Positions 25,917 to 36,599 of a stretch of DNA of 64,000 bases are shown one piece after another (positions within the stretch are counted from its first letter, which is position 1; each line of letters starts with the position of its first letter). Below the pieces are notes generated by a model. The model did no database searches, was not told the DNA's origin, and saw only the letters and a list, made by a program, of their open reading frames with translations. The DNA comes from Pseudomonas antarctica (GTDB lineage Bacteria; Pseudomonadota; Gammaproteobacteria; Pseudomonadales; Pseudomonadaceae): NCBI RefSeq assembly GCF_001647715.1, contig NZ_CP015600.1:3472001-3536000 (forward strand). The letters are read 5' to 3'. Position numbers and translations under genes: made by a program.

Positions 25917-26001
25917 ATTTTTCCTTCAACTCAAATAGGGTGCAAAACACCGGCGCAAGGCCGGTGTCGATAGTGCTTGATCAAGTTGGGAATATTGAAA
26001 A

Positions 26002-26232
26002 CTACATCTGTCGAATATTAGATAAAAAATCATAAAATTCTTTTTCTGTCATCTCAAACTCTGGCCCTTCGACCATTGCCATTAGTGACAACAACGCAAT
26101 GTCTAAATCTTTTGCGAGAGAAAGGTTTGGATCTTGGTAAATATCAAGTGCCTCTTTTGATATTTTAAAAATATCAAATCCATCAGCAACTACTCTTCCA
26201 AGTCTGTCAGCCACTATGTCTTCCATGCTCAT
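26002..26232 (-). CDS. cdiI: CdiI-like immunity protein
   Basis: A 76-residue acidic protein (MSMEDIVADRLGRVVADGFD ... EFEMTEKEFYDFLSNIRQM) with no signal peptide. Its ATG at 26232 overlaps the cdiA stop codon (ATGA), which is the standard arrangement of an immunity gene behind its toxin. It would bind and block the CdiA C-terminal toxin in the cytoplasm. I know no family match. AT-rich compared with cdiA, as is common for cassette-borne toxin/immunity pairs. Confidence 0.75.
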   Translation of the reverse strand: MSMEDIVADRLGRVVADGFDIFKISKEALDIYQDPNLSLAKDLDIALLSLMAMVEGPEFEMTEKEFYDFLSNIRQM

Positions 26233-29200
26233 TGTTGCCCCCAACTCTTTAGCTCTGCTCCGGTCGGAGGGTAGTGCTGAGCATCAACCGTCTGCCCATT
26301 AATACTTTTCGGGTGGACACGGATTACTTCTCCTGCATGGTCATAGCTTTCCATCCATTGCCTCGTACTGCCCGTTTTAGGATCAAACTCCGTGGCGAAA
26401 GAAGCGCCCCGAGTAGGTCCTTCTGTCCTTGCAGGAACCTCTTGTGTGTAGTAACGAATACGGCCATCAGGCAGTGTTCTAGTGACCGCTGCTGTCTCTT
26501 GAGCTTTTTGTAGTCCTGATAGTTTCGCTCTCAATGCAGCTTGGGCATTTGCACTTGTGGCTTCAGTAGCTACAACTTCTCCCGTTGTAGCAGTCGCTTT
26601 TGCTACCGTCAACTCAGCCTTAACAACCTTAGCAGTGACCTTTTCGACGAGCAAGGCCCCGCTTTTGAGCGCTCCCCCAACCCCTGTCCCTAGCGCCACC
26701 ACGTCGCTTATCAGCGTCCCGGCTTCACGCCCTGCGTTAAACGATCCACTCGCCCCGGCTCTTTCATACTCCGATTCCAGATTGTCAATTCGTTCGATGT
26801 AGGACTGCTTCATGGCGTCCGAGACATTACCCAGCACATCCCCACTTTCAAGCACGGATCTCAACGCCCGATACGTCTGTATCGGGCTGCCGGCAACTTC
26901 CAAGATGCCCTTGACCGTATCAAGTAGCCCTTCCGGCACGCCAACCACTGCCCCACCCGCAAAGCTGGCGTCCTGCCCGGCGTCGATCAATTCCCACTTC
27001 GTATTGATCCTGAGTCTTTCTAGTGCATCTTCGCTTTCTGCCAGCTCTTTCGCTCTCTGAGACTTTTGATGCTCGCCCAGGTAGTTGTACTGCGTAGCAT
27101 TCTTCGCGACCCAAGCCCCCTTCTCCATGGCGGCCGCATCTGCGTCCGTCTGCCCCGCCGCCGCCAGCACACCGACAATCTGCGAACTCATCGTCAGCAA
27201 TTCTTCATTGCCTTTGACCAGAGTATTCAGATGAGTAACCAGCGCCTCATTCGCCCCCGCAGCCAGCGCACCGGTTTTGAAGTCGCCGCCCGTAGCCTCA
27301 GCCAGCAAACCACCGACCATCGCGTGAATCGCAATTTTGGGTGCCGATCCATCGGCAACTACATCTTGGGTGTAATTACCCACCAGGTTGAAACTCGCTG
27401 CCGCCAATGTATTGAACAGCGCGCCTTTCAACGCATCGCTAGCGCTACCGCCCTGCCCCAGCGCCTTGCCCAGCAGCATGGATGTGCCGCTTTGCAATGT
27501 CTGGTTGGCAGCAAATTTACCGACACCACTCCAAGTATTCAGCAGACCTGGCGTCGTAACTTTCCCAGTGATTGTGTTTGTTTGAGTCCCCGTCCAATCA
27601 CCAAAATAAGCAGCGGTCAGGCCTGCTGTAGCACCCGCAATCACATACCCCTTCATCGCATCCGAAGAAGTCACATCCTTAAGCACTGCGCCCAGGTTGC
27701 CGCGATTATTGACGACGCTGACGCTTGCGTTGGTGGAGGCTCCCGACGCCACAGCCCCAGCTACCGCCCCTGCCGTACCGCCACCCGCTGCAGCTGCCGC
27801 CATAGGCCCAACCACCGCCGCCATCACAATCGCAATAATGATCTGCGAAGCCGGCCCCAACCCCGAGTTGCTGTACTTGAAGCTGTCATGAATCTCCTTG
27901 ACCTGCCTCCAGTCCACATCGCCTCGTGCCTCGGCGTCCTTGATCCACGCCAACTGGGGATCGGCCTTGACCATCGCATCAATGGATTGGCTAACGGTCT
28001 GTTGATTGACCTGATTGACGTCAATCTTCAGGCCTTCGACCGCCTTGATCGCGATGTTGCCTTCAGCAACCATTTGGGTCTGGCGCAACGTCTCGTCGGT
28101 GTTGCCCTTGCCTTTGGAAGACACCCAGAAGGCATTGTTATTGCTCTTCTCATGACTCTCCTGCCGCAAATCCTTCACCGCCTCAAACGTCACCGCCCCA
28201 CCACTGACAATCGCAATATCCCCGCCACTGTCGAGCTTCGCCGCTTGATACTTCTGGTCCCCACCGCTCTGCAACGTCAGGTCGCCACCGGTCTTGATCT
28301 CACTCCCCACATTCGTCACCTGGGTGACTTCATCACGCTGGGTTTTCTTGCTGCCCCAACCGCCCTTTTTGCTCATGTCGTACAACGAATAGCTGCTGTC
28401 CTGCGCGGCCAGCAGTTGCAGTTCGTTGTCGGCGTGTACGTAGGCTTCGTTGCCGGCGCTGATTTTGCTGGCGACCAGGGTCAGGTCGGTGCCGGCGATG
28501 GCGATGAGGTCGCCGCCGGCTTTGAGTTCGGCGCTTTGTTGGGTGACGGTGTCGAGTTGGGTGGTGGTTTTGGTGCCGCCTTTTTTGCCTTTGGAGTAGT
28601 CGTGTTGCTCGTTGGCGGCGGCGGCCAGGGTCAGGTTTTCGCCGGCTTTGACGCTGAGGTCTTTGGCGGCGCTGACGGTGCTGGCGACCACGGCGATGTC
28701 GCGGCGGGCGTCGATGGCGAGGTTGCCGCCCACGTCCACGTTCGAGCCGTATTGCAGGGTGGTTTGCTCGGTGCCTTTGACGCGACGGCGTTGGTAGGCG
28801 TAGTCGTCCTGTTCAGTCTGGCTGGCGATCACCACGTCGCGCCCGGCGGTCACGCTGGCGTTGCCACCGGCCTTGAGGTCGCTGCCGATGTTGAGCACAT
28901 CGCGCCCGGCGTTGAGCTTGAGGGTGTCGGTGGCTTCGAAGCGCGAGGCGTCGCTGGCCACGTCGTTGCGCAGTTGGTAGCCGTCGCCTTGCTGTTTAAA
29001 GGTGGTGACGGTGCGCTCGTTGAGGATGTCGCCGGTCACGGCGGTGGCGCTGATGTCGCGGGCGTTGATGATGCCGCCACGGGTGTTGCGGATCGAGTCG
29101 GTGGCGAGCATTTCCAGGCGGTTGCCGGCTTGCATCAGGCCGCTGTTGTCGATGTTGCCGGCGACCATGCTCAGGTTGTTGGTGGCGCGCAGGGTGCCGC

Positions 29201-32200
29201 TGTTGTGCAGGTCGCCGCCGGTGATCAGGCTCACGTCCTGGCCCTGGATCAGTGCGCCGTTGGGTGCCAGGCGGTTGTTGGCCTGGGCTAGGTAGAGCAC
29301 TGGGGTCAGGACTTTTTGGCCGTTGACCTCGGCTTCTTCCATCCACACGATGTCGTGGGTCAGCGCCGCGACTTGTTCGGCGCTCAACGACACGCCGAGT
29401 TGCAGCTTGAGCGAGTCCTTGTAGCTGATGGCGTTGTCCATCAGGTAACGGAACAACGCGTCGTCACTGGCGATGCCGTCGATGTAGCGCTGGCCGGTGC
29501 GCGCCACCACGGCTTCGCGGATCAGGCGTTGCTCATAGAGACCATCGCCCAGGCGTTTCCAGGCGGTATCAGGGTTGTAGCCCAGTTTGCCCAGCAGGTA
29601 ATCGGAGCTCATGAACTGCTTGAGGTCGGTGAGCGCCGGGTTGGTTTCGATCAGGTATTTGTGGCTGTTGTCGACCGCGGCGATTTGCGGCAACCCTTGC
29701 ACGCGGGTTACCGACGGCGCGCGGCTGTCCAGATTCAGCGGGCCCTGGCCATTGACTGCGCCGCTGAGTGGCTGGCCATCGACGCTGAAACCACGCTCTT
29801 GCACGGCGCTGTAGTCCAGCGGTTTTTCGCGGTCTTTGTCGGCAATCTGGCGGCCGCCGACGCTGAAGTCGCCATTGCCCGTGGAGGCGCTGGCGGCGCT
29901 GTCTGCCTTGGCCTGTTGGCCGCTCAAACGGAACAGGCCGTTCTGGCCGGTGGGCAGGCTGAAGCCGGGCAAGGTGGCCGGGTTGACTTGGCGCTGGGCC
30001 AGGTCTGGCGGCAGTTGCGCGGTAATCGCCGGTTTCACCGTGGAGGCGAACACGTCGGAGTTGGTGTTGTGGTTTTGCGCCGGGGCCTTGATGTCGGTGG
30101 CGTTGGGGCGAATCACGCTGTTGTCGATTTTTTGCGTGGCGTTGACCGTCACCGATCCAGCCGCCTGAATCACCGCTTGGGCAATAACGCTGCCGGCGGT
30201 CGGCACCACGTAGGTGCTGGTTTCGTAGAAGTTACCGATGCCGGCCATGATCTTGGCCAGGGTCATCTCACCTGGGCGGTAGTCGCCGGAGTTGGGGTTG
30301 TTATAGACGTTGAACTGGTTCTGGCGCTCCATGAAGGTGTTGTAGAAGCTGCGGTCACGGGTATAAAAGCCCGAGTTCAGGTGCACTTCTTCGCCGCCGG
30401 CCGCGCCACGGTTGGTCAGCACGTCGGTGTTGATCAGGATGTTCTTGGCGGCAGACACCGAGCTGTAGAGGTTATCGAAGGTCTGGCTGCCGACGGTCAG
30501 GTCGCCACCGGCGTTGATGAACGCCGAGGCCGAGCTGCCGACCAGCACGTCTTCGTATTTCTCTACGGAGGTGAAGTACAGCTCGCAGCCTTTGCCTTTG
30601 CAGAAGTCGTTGGAATAGATATTGAGGTTGCCCGAGACCAGTTTTTTTTCCGTGCTGAACTGGTCGCGGCGGTTGCTCAGGGTGTCGGCCAGCAGGCGCA
30701 TGTTGCCGGCACTTTCCAGGCTGCCGGAGAGGTTTTCGATCAGGCTGCTGCGCGCGCCCGCATCGTCGCGGGCTATGTCCAGGCCGCCGAGGCTGTAGAA
30801 GTCGCCGTAGCTGTTGCGCACATCGTTAGCGCGCAAGGTCATGTCGTTGCCGCTGAACAGCAGGCCCCTGTCGCTGAGCAGGTGGGTGGCGTTGAGGCGG
30901 ACTTTTTCCGCGCCGCCCAAGGTGCCGTAGTTGTTCAGGGTAGTGGCGTTTACCGTGAGGTCGCCGAGGGCGGTCAGGCGCCCGCGGTTGGTCAGGGTGC
31001 TGCTGTTGACCTGGGTGACCGCGCCGCCGGCAATGCGGGCGTTTTCGCCCAGGTCCATGCTGGCGCTGGTGAGGGTCATGGCGCCGAGGCTGCTGACCCG
31101 GCCGTTGCCGCTGTAGCCGCCGCTGAGCGTGAGGTTGAGGCTGCCGTCACTCGCCAGCAGGCCGTCGTTGGTCCAGGTGTCGCCCGTGCCGGTCAGGCTT
31201 TGTGCGCCCAACAATTGGCCGCTGGCGGTCTGGGTGAATTGGCCGATGTCGAGGTTCAAGCGCCCGGCCTGGATCACGCTGCTGTTGGTCCAGCTCGCTG
31301 CCTTGATGTCCAACTGGCCGTTGGTGACAAAGCTGCCGCCGGCACGGGTGACTTGATCAGACGTCAGGTCGAATTTGCCGCTGCCGGTGTGCACGATACG
31401 GCCACCGTTGTTGTCGAGGTTGCCGGCTTGCAGGTTGAGATTTTCGTTGGCACTTTCCAGCGCGCCGGAGCGGTTATCCAACAGCCCTGACACGTTGATA
31501 TCGGTGTTGCCCGCGCGGCCCATGGCGCGCAGGTTGCCACCAGCGTTGTTGAGGGTTTGCGCGGCAAGGCGCAGGGTGTCGTCGCTTTCGATCAGGCCGA
31601 AGCGGTTGCTCAAGGTGCCGGTGAGGCCGAAGTCGATGCTGCGGGCGCCGACCTTGCCGCCATTGTTGGCCGCCGTGCCCTGGTTATCGAAGTCTGCGGC
31701 GGTGACCTTGAGCAAGGTGTTGGCATACACGCCGCCGCCCTGGTTGTTCAGGCTGCTGGTGACAATGCGGTTTTCACCGCCCAGGGCGGACAGGTGCCCC
31801 AGTTGGTTGAGCACACCGCCCTTGGCGTCGATATCCAGCGATTGCGCCTGGGTGATGCCGCCGCCGTTGTCGAACAGGCCGCTGACCAGTTTGATCCAGC
31901 CTTTGCCGCTGTTGAGGATGCCGCCGCTGGTGTTGGCCACATTGGCCGCGTTCAGGTCCAGGTTGCCGCTGAGGCTGTCGACTCGACCGCCCTGGTTGTT
32001 GAGGGCGCCGCTGAGGCGCAGCAGGTTGTCGGTCTGGCTTTGTAAGGTGCCCTGCTGGTTATCGAGGGTGCGTGCGGCAAGTTCCAGCTTGCCCTTCTGG
32101 CTGTAGATCAGGCCGTCTTGCTGGTTGTTGACGTCACCGGTCAGCAGTTTGATCAGCAGGTCTTGCTGGCTGGCGAGTGTGCCTTTACCACTGTTGTCCA

Positions 32201-35200
32201 AATCGCCGCTGGCGAGGGTCAGGTCGAGCCGGTTTTGGCTGACCAGTTGGCCGCCACGGTTGTCGAGGCTGGCGGCGTTCAGCAGCAACGCGCCGCCACT
32301 GGCCAGGCGCGCGGTGTTGGCGTTGATCAGTGCACCGCTGAGGGTGCCTTGCAGGCTGCCCTGGCTGATCAGTTGGCCGGCGCTGTTGTCCAGGCTCTGG
32401 CCGATCAGGTTGATGTTGGCCGCGCTGATCTGGCCACCACGGTTGAGGATCTGGCTTTGGGCGTGGTTGAAGCCCAGCAATTGGCTGGAGGAAATCAAGC
32501 CGTTGTTGCTGTTATCCAGGCGCCCGGCAATGCTGAGGCCCACATCGCCCTGACTGGAGATGATGCCTTGGGCGTTGTTGAGGCTCGCCGCGCTGAGGGT
32601 TTGCAGGCCCTGGCTCACCAGAGCGCCCGCCGCGTGGTTATCGAGAGCGCCGCTGAGGTTGGCTTGCAAGCTGCCGTTTTTGCTCGACAGCGTGCCTTCG
32701 GCGCTGTTGTCGAGGCTGCCGCCGGCCACGGTCAAACCGTTCCAGCCGGAGATCAGGCCCTTGTTGGCGTTGATCAGGGTGTTCGCCTCGACACGCAGTT
32801 GATCGGTGCTAAGGATGACCCCGCGATCACTGTTGTCGATACGCTGGGCCGCCACGCTGAACCCGATATTGCTGGAGATTTCGCCTTGTTCGCGGTTGGT
32901 GAGGTTAGCCAGGCGCGCAAAGCTCAGCGGCCCTTTGGCGCTGATCAGGCCGGCGCTGTTGTCGAGGTCGCCGCCTTGCAGGTCGATGGCCACCGCGCGT
33001 TCGCCGATCAGGCGGCCCTGGCGCTGGATCAGCTGTTGCACGACAAGTTGCAGGTTGCCCTTGGCCGAGACTTCACCGCCAAGGCTTGAGTCCACATGCT
33101 GCCCTGCCAGGCTGAGGTCGCCCTGGCTGTTGATCAGGCCTGCGGTGTTGTCGAGGTTGGCGACGTTCAGGCTCAAGGCCTGTTGGCTGCCAATCACGCC
33201 GTTGCGGTTGCTCACATCGGCCGCCGTCAGCGTGAGGTTGCCATCACTGACCAGTTGCCCGCCCTGGCTGTTATCCAGCGCGCCGGTGCTGAGGGTTTGG
33301 CGGGTACCGGCCGAGAGCCGGCCTTTGTCGCTGTTGTTCAATGCGCCCGCCGTTGCATCCAACGTGGTCGCAGCGCTGATCAGGCCCTGATTACGGTTGT
33401 CCAGGGCGCCAGCGACCTTGAGGTCCAAAGCGCCACGGCTGGCAATCGCGCCACCGGCCTGGTTGTTAAGGCTGCCCGCCTCCACCTGCAAGAGGTTCTC
33501 GGCCGACACCACGCCTTCGACGCTGTTATCCAGCGCCTGGGCGATGCGCACCTGCAAGCTGTCGCCACTGATGACTTTGCCGCCACGGTTATTCAGCGTG
33601 TCGGCCGCCAACAGGAATGATTGCGTGCTGGAAAGCTCGCCGCCCTGGCTGTTGTCGACGCTGCCGAGGTTGCGCAGCAGTAATTGGCCAGGGGTGGCAA
33701 TCAGGCCGTGGTCACGGTTGATCAGTTGCCCGTGGTTCAGGTCCAGGTCGATGCTGGTATTGCTGACCAGTTCGCCGCGGTCATGCTGGTCCAGCCCGGC
33801 GAGGTTTGCCTGCAGCGTGGACTTGGCGAAGATCGAGCCTTGCTGGCTGTTGTCCAGTTGCCCGGTTTTAAGCAGGATCCCGGCGTCACTGCTGATACTG
33901 CCGCGCTGGCTGTTGTTAAGGCCCGCGCTGCGCAGGTCAAGCTGTTGTTTGGCACTGATCACACCGGCCTGGCTGTTGTTCAGCGTGCGGGCATTGAGCG
34001 TTAACGCGCCGTCACTGAGTAACACGCCCTGCCCTTGGTTAAGCAGATCGCCGCTCAGGTTGACGTTCACGCCCGTTTGGCTGATGACCCGCCCGCCCAG
34101 GCTGTTGTCCAGTTGCCCGCCGTTCAATTGCAGGCTTTGGCGCGCCGCCAACAGGCCTTTGTTCTGGTTGAGCAGGCGTTGCACGGTCAGTACCAGGCCG
34201 CCGTCACCAATGACCTTGCCGCCACTGTTGGTGAGTTGATCGGCACCCAGCCGCACGCGGGCCTGGCTGGAGATTTCACCCTGCTGGTTGAGAATGCTCG
34301 GGCTGTACAGGTCTACGCCACGGGTGGCGGCGATGAGGCCGCCGTTGCGGTTATCCAGGGCGGTGCCGGTAAAACTCAGCACGCCTTCGCTGACCAATTC
34401 GCCAGCTTGTTGGTTGAGCACGCCGACGGTTGCCAGCAGGTCGCCCTTGGCGCTGATCCGCCCGGCGCCGTTTTCGATTTGACTGGCGCTGAGGGTCAGG
34501 CCGCCGTCGCTGCTCAGTCGGCCGCCAGTGCTGTTGTTCAGGCTGGCCAGTTCGATGCGGGTATTGGCCTTGCTGCTGATCACGCCCTGCTGGCTGTTGT
34601 CGACGCTACCGCCGGTAAGGGTCATCGCCCCGTCGGCAATCACCAGGCCGCCCTGGTTGGCGAGCGTATCGCCGTGCAGTACCAGGGTGTTTTTACTCGA
34701 TACCAGCCCGGCCTGAGCGTTGTTGAGTTGGCCGACGCTAACCTGTTGCGCGCCCTGGCTGATCAGGTTGCCTTGATTGTGGTTATCAAACAGCCCGGCA
34801 ATGTTCGCGGTCAGGTTGCCCTGACTGGCGACAGTGCCTTGGCCGCTGTTGTCCAGGCTGGCCGCCTGCACGGTCAGCAGGCTGGTGGCCGAGAAGATCC
34901 CCAGGCGGTTGTCGATGGCGCCGCTGGCGAGCACAGTGAGGTTGGCGCCCAGCAGTTTGCCGGCGCGGTTATCCAGGGTCGTGGCGGTAACGGTGGTTTG
35001 GTTGGCGGAGATTTCGCCTGCCTGGTTGCTCAGTAGGCCGGCGGTTACGTGGGCCTGTTGTTGACTGGCCAGCAAGCCGTTTTCATTGCCCACTTGCCCG
35101 GCAATGAGCGTCAGGGAATTGAGGCCGATCACGCGGCCGTTCTGGTTTTGCAGGGTCGCCGCCGTGACGTCGGTGCTGTTGTCGCTGTGCAACACACCAC

Positions 35201-36569
35201 CGGCGCGGTTATCCAGGCCCGTGGCATTGACCTTGAGGGATGCCGTGCCCAGCACGCGACCGCCACGGTTATCCACTTGGCCTGCGCTGACCACCGCGCT
35301 CGCGCCGCTCAACGTCGCGTTCTGGTTGTCGAGGTTGTGTGCAGCCGTCACCGTCAGGGTGCGGCTGGCAACCACACTTTGGGTATTTTTAAGGCTGCCC
35401 GCGGACACGCTGACATCGCCGTTGGCATTGCGCGTTTCATCGGCGTTGACGCCAGCCTCGATAATCCCGGTGTTGGTGACCTGGCCAGTGCTGGCCAGGG
35501 TGACGCTGTCGCGGGCGGCGAGGCTTTTCTGGTTGACCAGGCCTTGGGCGCTGGTGACCTGCACGCTGCTGCCGGCGTAGACCTTGTCGGTCAGGTTGAC
35601 GCTCTGTGCGGTGACCTTGATGTTGCCGGTGGCGGCGGTCTGCGCCAGGCTCAAATGCCCATTGGCATCCAGTTGGATATCGCCGCCGCTGGCCGCCAGT
35701 GTGCCGTCGAGTTTCACGCCCACGCCGGCTTCGGTGCCCACCAGTTTGATCGCACCGGCGTACATGCCGCCCAATGCCGACGAGTCGATCGCCAGTTCCG
35801 GCTTGGCGCTGCCGTCATCGGCACGCGCCGTCGCATTCAAGGTCTGCGCGTTAACGTCGTTGCGCCCGGCGACCACGGTCAAGTTGCGCGCGTTGATCTG
35901 GGCATTGATCTTGGCCGAACGGGTGATGATTTCGAAACGGTCGACATTACTGGCGTTCAAGCCCTGGCCGTCGATGGTCACGGCGCCGCCATCGACCTGG
36001 TAACGGTCCAGACGGCCGTTGTCGAGCACCGGTTTGCCGGTGGTCAGGGTCACATTCGGGGTGTTGATGAAACCGCAGCCGCTGCAGGTGATGCCGTACG
36101 GGTTGGCCACGATAACCTTGGCCGACTGCCCCGCCACTTCGGTGTAGCCGCGCAATTGGCTGGGGCTGCCGCCGTTGACTTCGTTGAGGATGATGTTGGC
36201 GGCGCGGCCTTGCAGGTTCGGGTTGCCGAGGATAATCCCGCCCAGTTGGGTCGATTGGGTGCGGTCGGTGGCGTTGTTAAGGATTACGCCATTGGTGCCG
36301 ACGTTGTAGTCCTTGAACTGGTTGTGGGACAAGCCACTGCCATTGGGTGCTGCGATGTTTACGATCGGCACGCCATTGCCCGCCGCGCCCAGGCTGGTGC
36401 CCGGGGCGCTGACCACGATGCCTTCGGCATTGGCCAACAACGGCTGCCAGAACAATGCATTGGCCAGGATCAGCGCCAGCCCGCGTTTGGGCAGGCCGAT
36501 GAACGAGTCACGGCGTTTCAGGGCAGCAGAAGGCTGGCGAGCGAGGAAGGCAAACTGGCGAACATCCAT
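26229..36569 (-). CDS. cdiA: CdiA-type contact-dependent inhibition exoprotein
   Basis: A 3,446-residue TpsA protein. The N-terminus (FIGLPKRGLALILANALFWQ) is a long ESPR-like signal; a haemagglutinin-activity secretion domain follows (about residues 50-290, with GRAANIILNEVNGGSPSQLR and VIVANPYGITCSGCGFINTP). Residues about 300-1900 are dozens of FHA repeats of the LDNSGGxLxSxGxL kind, then a receptor-binding/YP-like region, more repeats (2500-2850) and a DUF637 hydrophobic module around 2850-3100. The pre-toxin region has GAWVAKNATQYNYLGEHQ but no VENN. The last ~100 residues (SYDHAGEVIRVHPKSINGQT ... PPTGAELKSWGQQ) form the toxin; activity unknown. ATG 36569 chosen over a TTG upstream. Confidence 0.9.
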   Translation of the reverse strand: MDVRQFAFLARQPSAALKRRDSFIGLPKRGLALILANALFWQPLLANAEGIVVSAPGTSLGAAGNGVPIVNIAAPNGSGLSHNQFKDYNVGTNGVILNNATDRTQSTQLGGIILGNPNLQGRAANIILNEVNGGSPSQLRGYTEVAGQSAKVIVANPYGITCSGCGFINTPNVTLTTGKPVLDNGRLDRYQVDGGAVTIDGQGLNASNVDRFEIITRSAKINAQINARNLTVVAGRNDVNAQTLNATARADDGSAKPELAIDSSALGGMYAGAIKLVGTEAGVGVKLDGTLAASGGDIQLDANGHLSLAQTAATGNIKVTAQSVNLTDKVYAGSSVQVTSAQGLVNQKSLAARDSVTLASTGQVTNTGIIEAGVNADETRNANGDVSVSAGSLKNTQSVVASRTLTVTAAHNLDNQNATLSGASAVVSAGQVDNRGGRVLGTASLKVNATGLDNRAGGVLHSDNSTDVTAATLQNQNGRVIGLNSLTLIAGQVGNENGLLASQQQAHVTAGLLSNQAGEISANQTTVTATTLDNRAGKLLGANLTVLASGAIDNRLGIFSATSLLTVQAASLDNSGQGTVASQGNLTANIAGLFDNHNQGNLISQGAQQVSVGQLNNAQAGLVSSKNTLVLHGDTLANQGGLVIADGAMTLTGGSVDNSQQGVISSKANTRIELASLNNSTGGRLSSDGGLTLSASQIENGAGRISAKGDLLATVGVLNQQAGELVSEGVLSFTGTALDNRNGGLIAATRGVDLYSPSILNQQGEISSQARVRLGADQLTNSGGKVIGDGGLVLTVQRLLNQNKGLLAARQSLQLNGGQLDNSLGGRVISQTGVNVNLSGDLLNQGQGVLLSDGALTLNARTLNNSQAGVISAKQQLDLRSAGLNNSQRGSISSDAGILLKTGQLDNSQQGSIFAKSTLQANLAGLDQHDRGELVSNTSIDLDLNHGQLINRDHGLIATPGQLLLRNLGSVDNSQGGELSSTQSFLLAADTLNNRGGKVISGDSLQVRIAQALDNSVEGVVSAENLLQVEAGSLNNQAGGAIASRGALDLKVAGALDNRNQGLISAATTLDATAGALNNSDKGRLSAGTRQTLSTGALDNSQGGQLVSDGNLTLTAADVSNRNGVIGSQQALSLNVANLDNTAGLINSQGDLSLAGQHVDSSLGGEVSAKGNLQLVVQQLIQRQGRLIGERAVAIDLQGGDLDNSAGLISAKGPLSFARLANLTNREQGEISSNIGFSVAAQRIDNSDRGVILSTDQLRVEANTLINANKGLISGWNGLTVAGGSLDNSAEGTLSSKNGSLQANLSGALDNHAAGALVSQGLQTLSAASLNNAQGIISSQGDVGLSIAGRLDNSNNGLISSSQLLGFNHAQSQILNRGGQISAANINLIGQSLDNSAGQLISQGSLQGTLSGALINANTARLASGGALLLNAASLDNRGGQLVSQNRLDLTLASGDLDNSGKGTLASQQDLLIKLLTGDVNNQQDGLIYSQKGKLELAARTLDNQQGTLQSQTDNLLRLSGALNNQGGRVDSLSGNLDLNAANVANTSGGILNSGKGWIKLVSGLFDNGGGITQAQSLDIDAKGGVLNQLGHLSALGGENRIVTSSLNNQGGGVYANTLLKVTAADFDNQGTAANNGGKVGARSIDFGLTGTLSNRFGLIESDDTLRLAAQTLNNAGGNLRAMGRAGNTDINVSGLLDNRSGALESANENLNLQAGNLDNNGGRIVHTGSGKFDLTSDQVTRAGGSFVTNGQLDIKAASWTNSSVIQAGRLNLDIGQFTQTASGQLLGAQSLTGTGDTWTNDGLLASDGSLNLTLSGGYSGNGRVSSLGAMTLTSASMDLGENARIAGGAVTQVNSSTLTNRGRLTALGDLTVNATTLNNYGTLGGAEKVRLNATHLLSDRGLLFSGNDMTLRANDVRNSYGDFYSLGGLDIARDDAGARSSLIENLSGSLESAGNMRLLADTLSNRRDQFSTEKKLVSGNLNIYSNDFCKGKGCELYFTSVEKYEDVLVGSSASAFINAGGDLTVGSQTFDNLYSSVSAAKNILINTDVLTNRGAAGGEEVHLNSGFYTRDRSFYNTFMERQNQFNVYNNPNSGDYRPGEMTLAKIMAGIGNFYETSTYVVPTAGSVIAQAVIQAAGSVTVNATQKIDNSVIRPNATDIKAPAQNHNTNSDVFASTVKPAITAQLPPDLAQRQVNPATLPGFSLPTGQNGLFRLSGQQAKADSAASASTGNGDFSVGGRQIADKDREKPLDYSAVQERGFSVDGQPLSGAVNGQGPLNLDSRAPSVTRVQGLPQIAAVDNSHKYLIETNPALTDLKQFMSSDYLLGKLGYNPDTAWKRLGDGLYEQRLIREAVVARTGQRYIDGIASDDALFRYLMDNAISYKDSLKLQLGVSLSAEQVAALTHDIVWMEEAEVNGQKVLTPVLYLAQANNRLAPNGALIQGQDVSLITGGDLHNSGTLRATNNLSMVAGNIDNSGLMQAGNRLEMLATDSIRNTRGGIINARDISATAVTGDILNERTVTTFKQQGDGYQLRNDVASDASRFEATDTLKLNAGRDVLNIGSDLKAGGNASVTAGRDVVIASQTEQDDYAYQRRRVKGTEQTTLQYGSNVDVGGNLAIDARRDIAVVASTVSAAKDLSVKAGENLTLAAAANEQHDYSKGKKGGTKTTTQLDTVTQQSAELKAGGDLIAIAGTDLTLVASKISAGNEAYVHADNELQLLAAQDSSYSLYDMSKKGGWGSKKTQRDEVTQVTNVGSEIKTGGDLTLQSGGDQKYQAAKLDSGGDIAIVSGGAVTFEAVKDLRQESHEKSNNNAFWVSSKGKGNTDETLRQTQMVAEGNIAIKAVEGLKIDVNQVNQQTVSQSIDAMVKADPQLAWIKDAEARGDVDWRQVKEIHDSFKYSNSGLGPASQIIIAIVMAAVVGPMAAAAAGGGTAGAVAGAVASGASTNASVSVVNNRGNLGAVLKDVTSSDAMKGYVIAGATAGLTAAYFGDWTGTQTNTITGKVTTPGLLNTWSGVGKFAANQTLQSGTSMLLGKALGQGGSASDALKGALFNTLAAASFNLVGNYTQDVVADGSAPKIAIHAMVGGLLAEATGGDFKTGALAAGANEALVTHLNTLVKGNEELLTMSSQIVGVLAAAGQTDADAAAMEKGAWVAKNATQYNYLGEHQKSQRAKELAESEDALERLRINTKWELIDAGQDASFAGGAVVGVPEGLLDTVKGILEVAGSPIQTYRALRSVLESGDVLGNVSDAMKQSYIERIDNLESEYERAGASGSFNAGREAGTLISDVVALGTGVGGALKSGALLVEKVTAKVVKAELTVAKATATTGEVVATEATSANAQAALRAKLSGLQKAQETAAVTRTLPDGRIRYYTQEVPARTEGPTRGASFATEFDPKTGSTRQWMESYDHAGEVIRVHPKSINGQTVDAQHYPPTGAELKSWGQQ

Positions 36570-36599
36570 TTCAAATTCTCGATGCAACTGGGCGTTGAA

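Noticed and set aside
27066..31490. Two very long plus-strand ORFs (741 and 724 residues) opposite cdiA
   Set aside because: They lie entirely antisense to a repetitive high-GC gene whose codon bias leaves the opposite frame open; the translations show low-complexity Ala/Val/Gln and no domains. They are shadows.
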